From assembly GCF_964355755.1 (NCBI RefSeq), contig NC_092674.1:6329001-6393000 (forward strand): 64,000 nucleotides of DNA. Direction: 5' to 3'. Positions 37,401-49,400 of this stretch are shown piece by piece; positions within the stretch are counted from its first letter, which is position 1; each line of letters begins with the position of its first letter. A model generated the notes under the pieces. It searched no databases. It worked only from the letters and a program-made list of their open reading frames with translations, and had not been told where the DNA came from. Made by a program: the position numbers and the translations under genes. This DNA comes from Antedon mediterranea (taxonomy: Eukaryota; Echinodermata; Crinoidea; Comatulida; Antedonidae).

Positions 37401-40400
37401 AACCATTTTCAATGACTTACATGAACGTTCTATAGGGGGTGTGTAGTTGAAGTTTAAGATTGTTCTCAACCATTTTCAATGACTTACATGAACGTTCTAT
37501 AGGGGGTGTGTAGTTGAAGTTTAAGATTGTTCTCAACCATTTTCAATGACTTACATGAACGTTCTATACGGGGTGTGTAGTTGAAGTTTAAGATTGTTCT
37601 CAACCATTTTCAATGACTTACATAAACGTTCTATAGGGGGTGTGTAGTTGAAGTTTAAGATTGTTCTCAACCATTTTCAATGACTTACATGAACGTTCTA
37701 TAGGGGGTGTGTAGTTGAAGTTTAAGATTGTTCTCAACCATCTTCAATGACTTACATGAACGTTCTATAGGGGGTGTGTAGTTGAAGTTTAAGATTGTTC
37801 TCAACCATTTTCAATGACTTACATGAACGTTCTATAGGGGGTGTGTAGTTGAAGTTTAAGATTGTTCTCAACCATTTTCAATGACTTACATGAACGTTCT
37901 ATAGGGGGTGTGTAGTTGAAGTTTAAGATTGTTCTCAACCATTTTCAATGACTTACATGAACGTTCTATAGGGGGTGTGTAGTTGAAGTTTAAGATTGTT
38001 CTCAACCATTTTCAATGACTTACATGAACGTTCTATAGGGGGTGTGTAGTTGAAGTTTAAGATTGTTCTCAACCATTTTCAATGACTTACATAAACGTTC
38101 TATAGGGGGTGTGTAGTTGAAGTTTAAGATTGTTCTCAACCATTTTCAATGACTTACATGAACGTTCTATAGGGGGTGTGTAGTTGAAGTTTAAGATTGT
38201 TCTCAACCATTTTCAATGACTTACATGAACGTTCTATAGGGGGTGTGTAGTTGAAGTTTATTCTTTGGTAGTTCCCGGCAACTGGACGTATTCATACATA
38301 TATCTGAAATAGGTGTTCCAGCATCAAAATCCTAAAATAAAAATAATAAATTCATAAACAAAGTAAAATATAAACTTTATCGTCTTTGTTGTTTTGATCA
38401 TTTTTTATATTATTATATATTTATTTATATATAATTATGTTTATAAGTCTTACCGGTTTGTTTTTGTAGTAACAAAATCGACCACTTTTTGCTGCGACGT
38501 ACAAACGACATTCATCAATTTTCATATACCCCTATATTTAAATTAAATAAAGATTTTATTTCAAATAAACATGCAATTCTTTCTTAAATTTATATTTATA
38601 ATTAAGGAAGAACAGGTTGAACAGTAAGCAACAATATCAAAATAATAATTGTTCTACTGCAGTTACTGCAGCAATTAAATTTTTAATTTTTGGGTCATAT
38701 ACACTTTTTATTGCAGTCACTGCCTCATATACATCTACAATAAAACCGCAGTTATTGCAGTAAAAATGTATTTACTGCAGTAACTGTATAATAAATAAAC
38801 ATGTTTGTCTCATACAAACATGTTCATTGCATATACAACTCTCTTCTTTAAGATTTATTTTGTAGACAAGTTGTTATGAGAACTTTAATGATGTTGGTAT
38901 ATACAGGAAATGGTCTTACGACTCTAGAATACTCAAGCCAATAAGATAGAACATGATTATAGCATAACATTTTTTATTATAGTCCTAACAAAAATCGAAT
39001 ATAACAAACATCAAAAACAAACTAAAATAATATTTTCCTCCAATTCATTTACCTCTTTGTCAGGATTATTCATCTCTCCACCAATTGGGTATTCATCTTT
39101 AGGATGCTAAAGATAAAAAAACAGATTAGAATAGACATTATTATTTAAATGTTTATGCTATCATCCTTAAGCTCTGTCTACACTATCAAACTTTATGTGA
39201 AAACAAATGTGATGTGCCCATATATGGACATGATGATATCATATACTGCCACATTTGGGCACATCACACTTTTTTTTTCAAACTAGTTAGACAGAGCTTT
39301 ACACTTCGTAGTATGTTCTAGTATTTTCTAGCAATTTTCTGTTGTGGGCCGGGCTGGGCTGGTGTGGGCCGGGTGGTTGTGGGCCGGGCTGGGCTGGTGT
39401 GGGCCGGGTGGTTGTGGGCCGGGCTGGGCTGGTGTGGGCCGGGTGGTTGTGGGCCGGGCTAGGCTGGTGTGGGCCGGGTGGTTGTGGGCCGGGCTGGGCT
39501 GGTGTGGGCCGGGTGGTTGTGGGCCGGGCTGGGCTGGTGTGGGCCGGGTGGTTGTGGGCCGGGCTGGGCTGGTGTGGGCCGGGTGGTTGTGGGCCGGGCT
39601 GGGCTGGTGTGGGCCGGGTGGTTGTGGGCCGGGCTGGGCTGGTGTGGGCCGGGTGTGTTTCAAGTGAGTCTGTGTAGTTATACAGTACAGTAAATTAGGG
39701 CCGGTATCTGTTTCAAGCAAAAAGAAAAAAGGACAAAATGTTAAAAAAGAAATGGTAAATGCCATTTTCCAAATATGTTTAATGTGATATAACATGTTAT
39801 ACTAAATATTTAACCAGTCTTGACCCGATCTTTTTATTTCCATATAGTCTCCCTTTTATTTATTTAAAAAATTTCCTATTCATTATCGTTTCTTTTTAAG
39901 GCTCGCCCAAAACAAGATGTTTTTCTTCATCTTTCAGGGCATCTGCCTTCAAACTCTGACCTTATATCATTATTGTATTGCATTTTATTTTATTATCAGA
40001 GTCTGCAAATAAATATTATGAAACTTGAAAAACTTGAAACTTGTATTACACAGTTTTCTTTGATACAGGACAAATTATACATCTGTACCAAAAATGTGTT
40101 TTTAACTTTTCTGTATACAGTATATCTTTCACATTATGTATGAAAGTATTTTTCTGTATATATGATATAACTTTTCTTTACTTTTAAAGCTTGTAACTGG
40201 ACCAACTGGACCATTATGAAAATCAGTACTACGTTACTGAAAATGCAATCCAGTCAAAAGAAAGAATAAATAAATAAATATTATTTTGCACGAAAATTGA
40301 TCAACAGTTATGCTGAGTTTCTACCTATGTATGGTACTTACCTCCACAATGGCTTTCATCAATGTTAGACTCCAACTAATTAAAACCTCTAATAAAAAAT

Positions 40401-43400
40401 AAAAACATATCATTAATACCTTTTAATATAATTATTCGATTTAACAGTGTTTGTATTATCATTCTGACTTTATGTATAAAGTACCGTATATTGTTGGGTA
40501 TACAGTATGCCCACCCACTACTTTATTTTTGATTTCACAAACAGGCATAACCCCAGGTATAGTCCCAGTATTGACTTTAGATCTGGATTTATGCCGCTTT
40601 TTAGCAAGTTCAGATGAGTTTACCAATCATTTTTTCCCTTAACCAGGGTCTCCCAGGGTATAGTCCCATCCCCTAAAATAAGCCCAATTTTGTGTTCTAG
40701 TGTTGTGGGATTATACCAGAGTACATACGGTGATGGTATAAAATAAAAAATATCAAAGTGAATATTTACCCATACTTTCATGAGAAAATACATAAACTCT
40801 GTTAATAGTCCTTAAGGAAAGCGTGTTGTTTTTTAAAGCACTCGTCTACAACAACAAAATCAAGCATGAAATTAATCAATTAATTATGTAAATCTTAATT
40901 ATAAATATAGTCAGCATTCAGTAAACCTCTGTCCACACTATCAAACTAGATTGACAAAAAAAGGGTGATGTCCCAAATATGGTATTGATATGCCCAAATA
41001 TGGTAGTGATATTTGGGCACATCACATTTTTTTGTCACATATTTCTCTCATGTCTCATACAGCGCATAGAGGTTTCATAACATCCAGAATATTATTATTA
41101 TATGGGTGAAATTATTTCTAAATTACTAGAAAATTGCTGAGAACCACCAACTTGAATTTTATTATTAAAATCTATCTACACCATCAAACTAGTTTGACAA
41201 AAAAGTGTAATGTGTCCAAACATGGTAGTGATACGCCCAAATATGGTAGTGATATGACATATATAGGCACATCACATAAAGTTTGATGGTGTAGACAGGG
41301 CTTCAGTTATAGTCAACTAAATAACCACTAACCGCTTGCTGCACGTCTACATCTCTCATTGCACCAACTGGAATAACCTTTTTGCTAAAGGATGTCTGAA
41401 AATAAAGAAGATCAATAAAATTAATCTCAAGGCTATCTCTGACCATTTTCCTTGATCACACTACAATATTAAAAGATTACAAGATAACTTTATTGTCCAA
41501 CAATTGAAAATTGCTTTTCCCTGCCGAAACCTCATTTTTAACAATGTTAAGACGGTATAGTAAAAACTGAAAATATGGTAAAAATAATGTAAAACAAGAG
41601 GGGATGATCGCCACAGAGCGGCGCTCTCACGATGAGACATAGAACACAGAAGGGCTGTTAAGAAAAAACTATGTAGTTTTGAAAGATACTATTATATAAA
41701 TTTTATCTTTGTGTTTTATATGATCAACCTGTAATTGGTGCATTGCAATGTTGCTTGAAGAATTAATAAAGAAAACAAAAGTTTGCTACTATTACAGTTA
41801 AAAAAGAACAAACAACTGTTATACCTTCTTTTCATTTTCATAGTACCGCAAGGATTTTCCATCGAATTTCACAAATCTTTTCTGAACACCTCTGTTACCT
41901 TGTTTTCTGTAAGAAAAAATGTCATTTAGAGACAGTGACTTTTGAGTATTGAATTTAATATAATTATAGTTTCTTATTATATTCAAAATAAAATTCAATT
42001 TTTTATTTTTAATGATAGTGTAGATTATAACAATGATATGATGAGTTTTATGATAATGATGACATTGTGTAACTACACAATAAAATAATATAGATAATTA
42101 AAACTTACCCTCCTTGTTTTGAAAGAATTCCAGATTTTTCATTGGTCTAAAAAAATCAAATTCAATTTAATTAAAATTAAACAGTACTAAATCTATATAC
42201 AAAAAGAAATGATGACAGTGGTGCATTGGAATGTTCCCACATGGTTGCGGATTATTCAATTATGATACAGGGGTGTTAAAAAGCACTTTTAACTTTCATA
42301 TCTAAAAGCCCTCCATCTGGAGAGCATGGGCTATGGTTTATCCAGGTAAGCCAAGATATAGTCACCAGATTTATCAAAATCAAATTAAACTTAATTATGC
42401 ATAACTGGTATATACATAATTTTTCCGCATAATAGATAGTTAATGGTTTACACATGATTTGGATTTAATATATTAAATTATGAAGATGACCGCACCACTT
42501 ACCAGATTTCAAATAGAAACCAAATTTGATAAGGTAAACAAACACTTGAATACATTACATTTTAAAGTCTTTTGAAGTTATATTGAGAACAAGGATATCT
42601 TTTATTAATTTTGTCTAAATCCTTGTCTACACTATCAAATTTTAAATTTTGTTCTGTATCTTTTTGCTTGCAACAGAAACTGCCCCTAATTTACTGTACC
42701 TTAAGTCTACACTATCAAACTTGATGTGACAAAAACATGTGATGTGCCCATTGACATGGTGATGTCATATCACTACCATATTTAAGCATATCACTTTTTG
42801 GGCACATCACATTTTTTGTCAAACTAGTTTAGACAGAGCTTAATAGTCGTTTGCTTACTGTTGATTTTCCGTCTAGAGTCTCTTGGAAACGTTTCAATGT
42901 TCCTTCCTAGAAGAAAAGAAATGGAAAATATAATAGGATATGTACAACACACACATCCAACCGGCAAGAAAATCACCACTAGAAATGGTTTTGCTGAGAA
43001 AACCGTTCTTTTGAATTTTTTTCAGCAGAAACAGGCCCATAGGTTCTAGAAGAAACACCTGTTATAGGGACTAAGTCTTTCATTTATGTTTTTATTTTTT
43101 TCCACAATATTTTATGGTCCATCCATCATTAGGGACCCTCACAAAAAACAGCACGATGAGACATAAACATGTAACAATAAAAATTAAATTGAAATAAATA
43201 AAATTTATAAAGATAAACAAAATAAAATAAAGGAAAAAAAAATTAGAATAACAAATTAAATGAATGACAGCTTCGTTTACAATAATATAATACTCAATCG
43301 AATTCAAAACAAATTACCAAAGGTGCATGTTGTACCCATTGCTGTATAAACTAAGCATTGTCTACATTATCAAACTTTATGTGACAAAAAAATGTGAACC

Positions 43401-46400
43401 CATATATGGACATGACAAATTCATATCACTACCATATTGGGCATATCACTACCATATTTAGGCACATCCCACTAGTTTGATAGTGTAGACAGAGCTTAAA
43501 AAGAATCGTGTGAGAAAGAAAGTGGGTGGATTTTGGCAAAAAGTAGGAGTTCATTCCAAAGAGGGGATGCAATGAAAGGAAAGAAAATGAAATGTTTGTT
43601 GAAAGTTAAATAACAAATGTGTTAAAATAACCATAAAAACCTGACTGATGTATGAAAATTAATTATACAACCCATGATATTATATTATGACCCTTGTTTC
43701 ACCAAAAACTAACACATTAACAATTGATTTTATATATTGATGAAATTTATTAACAATGGTGTTAATATACTAATAAAAAAATTACTGACGTATTGTATAA
43801 TATATTATCCATATCACCCATAATAATAACAACCCTATTTTGGTAAAGATTTACATTATGTTTCTTTAAAAAATTCTTCATATCACTACCATATTTGGGC
43901 ATATCACTACCATATTTGGGCATATCACTACCATATTTGGGCATATCACTACCATATTTGGGCATATCACTACCATATTTATCACTCTTTCTTTCTTAAG
44001 ATACAGTATAATGGTGGTGCTGATGCATTTAATACTTTTTTTCCTTTACTTATATTTATTAAATAAGTGTTTTTATATAACACCTAAATAAATTCCTGTC
44101 ATTTGATTGGATGCACTATTAAACGGCTGTCGCCTTGTTGAAATTCAAATTCAAAAAAACATTTATTTGTTCAACAATGGCATTATACAGTATAATATAT
44201 AGATGTGTACATAAATGAAAACATTAGTAATAAGCCATCATTTGGGGTCTTCTCTAGAAGAAATCAAGTTTCATCATTCACCTCATACCATTATTTGTAC
44301 CATACACTCATAAACATTCAGTATTTGTATAATATTGTTTAGCACAAAGCTATACATCTAGAAATCCCTAAATATTTTTAGACAACAAAGTTTAAGTATA
44401 ATATAGGCTACTTTAAAAATTAAAAACGCTTTGTCGTGGTAAGTTGATTTAATTTACTAAAGTACTAATGCATTTTATCTGAATAAATCTGTATTGGCAT
44501 TTCAAAGGGAATTTAAAACAGTACACTATAGTTATTTTTAGATTATGGATTCATAATAGAACCCGGAATAGTCACTATTATTTGGTTGTGATTCAAAACA
44601 TATTAGCAGGTTAATTTTCATAAATTATGATTAGGTAAATAAATAATAACTATCTTTTAAAGAAGTTAATAATAAAACAAAATCTGAAATAAAACTGAAA
44701 ACTTGAAGAAAATCAACAGCTCTAATAGCATGCATCACTAAACAATGGTAGTTTCAATTCATCTGTTTTTCTTTTAAACTTTTGTTATAAATACAATTGA
44801 TGTAATCACTACTAGTTAAAATTGGTGATTTCAATTCACAAAATCACGAATACAAAATGGAAATATTTCCTATCAAGTGTAATTGCTAAACAGCTAACAG
44901 TGTACAACAAAGGGGAAAAGTTTCTTGGTACAAGGTGGAACAAACTATGTAAAGAAGAACCATTCACCTCACCAAGAAATAACAAATCCTGTTATGTTGT
45001 CGTCATTGATATTGGCAACCTTTCGTTTACACAACACTGTTGCACAAAGAAGCTATTATGTCTAACAGCCATTCTGAGCATGCTCATTATGTTTAGCATG
45101 CTCTGAATGACTTATTGACCACATAGTATTATAGGGTCTGTCGGGAAAATGAAATGTCACTAACTGTTTTGGAGCAATAAAAAATGTATTATTATTTATA
45201 TATACTGTACACTTATTATTTATTCATTACTTATTATTCCAACACATACACTTCTAAGACTTCTAACAAGACCCAAACTATCGAATGACCTCCCTATAAA
45301 AATAAAACTTCCTGAATCTTTAGTTACTTTTTAGAAGTTACTAAAACACTATATACTTAATAATCTTCACTACTACTAGTGCCAAGCTTTTGCTTCTAAT
45401 GAGGGTTATTACAATGAATTGATTAAAGGTGGAAATAATTATGATAAAACAATAAATAAGTAAACAAAGGGGGAAAACCAGTTGTTGGAATTTTTAAATA
45501 GAACAAGCCAAAGTAATACATAATAATAATACTTTCAGGATATGACATGACATCAATATAAATAAACAAATAATAGTGAACTGTTTATGAACATATTGTG
45601 CACATTTCAAAAAATCCTTGAAAAAAGCTGATGTAGTTTCCTTTAAAAAATAATTAACTATTCTAAAATGATCTTACTAATTTTGATTCAGCGAAATGAA
45701 TTATTTTAGAAACATTTGGTCAAATTTACTGATGGCCCTTAAGCTACATTGGTTTTACCATTTTTCGAATTCAGTGCGAACAAGGCTATATAGATGATTA
45801 AAAACGTTCATCTGGTTTGAAGATACGATATTTTTAAAATCTATTTTGACAAACCAAAATTAAATGAAATGAGCACTGAAACTGTCAGTCAGGTCAGTAA
45901 CTAATTGTGGTTTGTCAAAATAGATTTTTAAAATAAGGCTATTATATAGAGTATTCATGATTCACTTTACATTTTGATTATTAAATCCACTACCAAACTT
46001 TTCAATATGCAAGTTATACAAAATTTACCCAAACCGCTGCTATACAACGAATGATAAAAAATAAAGAAATAATTCTAATTACAGGTTAGAAAAAAAGTGA
46101 ACCAATGTATGAAATGACAAAAGATACCGAAAGTGACATTCGTTAAATGTGACATAAATATAAATGACAATGTTAAAAAAGAACCCAGTGAAACCTAAAC
46201 CAAAGAAAGTCGAATAGTAAAAATGATCAAGTTATAGTGTAGTTCACAGTGAATTTAGAAACGAGTAAAGGAACAGGTTATAAAGACCAGTACAGTAATA
46301 CAAATATCTGTTATAGACCGCACAACAAGTCAACGAATCCAAATGTTTTGGTGTAAATTAGTGTGCATAAACAAAGGAAACAAATGACATCCCGATAGTA

Positions 46401-49400
46401 GATGACAAGTTAGTTGAACTTTGAAATAATCACAAACATTCAATTAAAATATAAGACAATGAAGAAAAACAGTGATCACCCGATGACAATGCTTGAAAGC
46501 GACAGAATACGATTACGGTGACATATCTTTTACTCACGTCCATAACTCGGAGGTCTGAACATACTTTGAGGCCTTCTATTGTATTGATAAAATTTTTCAC
46601 TGGCCTAAGGATAGCCTTCATTGACGGAGACTAGAGAAAATAATTCACAATCAATTGTTAGAAAAAAATCTTATCTTTGATCAACATGGGCAAAAAATGG
46701 TCATTGACAAACAGGGTTTATTAAATATTTAAACATTTTATTCAAATATCTATTTCATTTTTTTAGTAAAACTACTATTGGGCCAAAATCTAAAATAAAA
46801 ATAGAGGGCTATAACAAATCACTCATGCATGTAACTATTAAAGCAAACACATTCATCCAAGAAAGAACTTGATTAAGAAAATACTCATTTTTTAGCAAAA
46901 TATTGCCTTTTATTAAATTTTTTTCTTAGCTGATGAAACCTAGATTATCTTAAATTTTGTGACGTTCGGGCAAGAATAGTATTAGTTATAAGCTCAAAAG
47001 GAAGAGTCAAATTTAAATTGAAATAATCAATTGATTTTTATTTTTTACTTTAATTATAAATATTAAAGTTTTGTAGTAATATGATTCTTCTATAAATGTA
47101 CTTAAGGTGAAGACATTTATTTATTGCTTTGGACACTTCCTCCTCCTACTCCATTGGGAAAATCCTGGCACCACCATTGTGGTGGGAATTTCCCTGTGTA
47201 GCATTACAGTACATATCAATTCTGAACAATGGAAGAAGCAAAATTGAAAAGTATATACAGAAGAACTGTAAGTGTATATTTCGTTTAGTATGAGAATATT
47301 ATGAACAAAGGAATATATAAAAAAACAGGAGAAAATATATTTTTTTTAAGGGATATAAATACACGAAATATTAAGAATGAAAAGAAATCAGTTTCTGTTT
47401 TTAAGAAAGATTTAAGTGAAATGTATGAAATGCTGTATAATAAAGAATAGCATATGAACAGAGAATGATGAAGACAATATATTCTGTATGAAGAATGTAA
47501 TTTTATTTTGTTAAGATGTTGTAGGCTAGCCGATTATAGAAATAGTTTCAGTGCTAACAACCTTTCATTATCACGACGCTCCATGCAACTGACATGGAAC
47601 TAAAAAAAAAAACGTTAAAAGAAATTACAAAAGTTTTTGGTCTTGAACTAGTATACATTAGGATAACCATTTCATTTATCTTTGATAACAACATTTTTTT
47701 TAATCCAATTAAATGATGCTATGATCAATAAGAACAATAAAATCAATTGATTGGACGCATGAAAATATTATTTTCATCAAAGGCAGCATAAATGGTTGTT
47801 CTATAGTTCTAGTATGAAAACTTTTATAATTTCTTTTGTTTTATGTACAGTAAGAAAATGCATATCTATCTAGTTATCGTCGATCGTTATCGTCCTAGTG
47901 TGAATGGTCTTAATTGACCCAATAACTGCATTTTTGCATGGTGTATGTGGAAGTGGAATTGGCTACATTACGATTTTTTTGATCATTATGTTATTATATT
48001 ATTTAGGCATATTGAATCCTTCATTACTTTTGTTCACTGATTTCATAACAATTAGAAAATTCTTTTTATTATAATAATATGTATATTTTGTTATATGATC
48101 TCTAAATATCACCATCACTTCTAAAGCTCTGTCTACACTAGCAAACCTTATTTGATAAAAAAAATGTGATGTGCCCATATATGGACATGATGATGTCATA
48201 TCACTACCATATTTAGGCATATCACCATCATATTTGTGGACATCACACTTTTTTTGGTCAAACTACAGTAGTTCGATAGTGTAGACAGAACTAAAGAAGT
48301 AAATGGGTGGGTTACTTTCAATGACTAAAGTAAACAATGAACTATTGTGGTACTACAGCAAGATACGGCTTATACTATCAGTGGTAACGCCACAGGGAAA
48401 GGTAGAGAAAAAATATAGTACTCCAGCCTCTCCTTTAAGTTATGGTAAATATAGGGATTTTCCCTACTTACAGTAATATATAGATAGACTAGAATACTAA
48501 AATATACAGTATCTATATTCAATCTTTGTTAATTTGATTTGCACATGTATTGCACTTTGTTAGGAGATAATATACAGAGTACATAGTTCACATCATATGT
48601 GGTGACTTTTTTTTTCAAGCCACTTCCTGGTTCTACAAAAACGACTGTGCATTTAATTTTTTTTTCATTTGTAATATAAATATTTTACAAAAAAAACCCA
48701 ATTTAATTATTATTCTTTTTAGACTAGATCAGTCAATCTGAAATAGTTTAGGTGGTTATGAAATAACATTTACCACATGAAATGAAAGAGTATGTTCTAC
48801 TATGTACAGTATACTAACTAAGACGGCATCCCTATCAAGGGCATCCCCATCAAGAGAGCACCCCTATCAAGGGCATCCCCATCAAGAGAGCACCCCTATC
48901 AAGGGCATCCCCATCAAGAGAGCACCCCTATCAAGGGCATCCCCATCAAGAGAGCACCCCTATCAAGGGCATCCCCATCAAGAGAGCACCCCTATCGAGA
49001 GGGTACCCAATAAAGAAGGAACCTCAAAAGGGCACCCCTATCAAGAGGGCACCCCAATATCAAGAGGGTACCCAATCAAGAGGGCACCCTATCAAGACAA
49101 CACTTTCCTGTGAAATAAATTAGATGAATTTATATGTTTTAACACTATGGTCAACCTCTATTCAAAAAGGACACCTCTATCAAGGGACACAATCTCGGGT
49201 TCCAAGGTGTTCCTACTCTGGTTCTTAAAATACAAGATACAAAAGAAAAACATACCCGAATTGGCTTAGTACTTGGATTATGAGGAGGATATTCGTCTAC
49301 ACTTTCACTTGAAGACATGTCATCATCGGAAGCTGTGGGGGATTGGGGTGGTGGCCCCTCTGGTAAGGGTGGCGGGTGAATGTCCGGCTCATCTGAAAGA

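Noticed and set aside
39328-39795. Pro/His-rich (155 aa) and Gly/Trp-rich ORFs
   Set aside because: A 35-bp stop-free tandem repeat explains all frames at once.
43762-43965. ORF with MPKYGSD repeats (also at 48.0 kb)
   Set aside because: It is the antisense reading of the family A MITE core; copies elsewhere are not in frame.
44822-45106. 94-aa plus-strand ORF in the intron between ARAP exons 2 and 3
   Set aside because: No recognisable motif, AT-driven composition and no splice or promoter signal; most likely chance.
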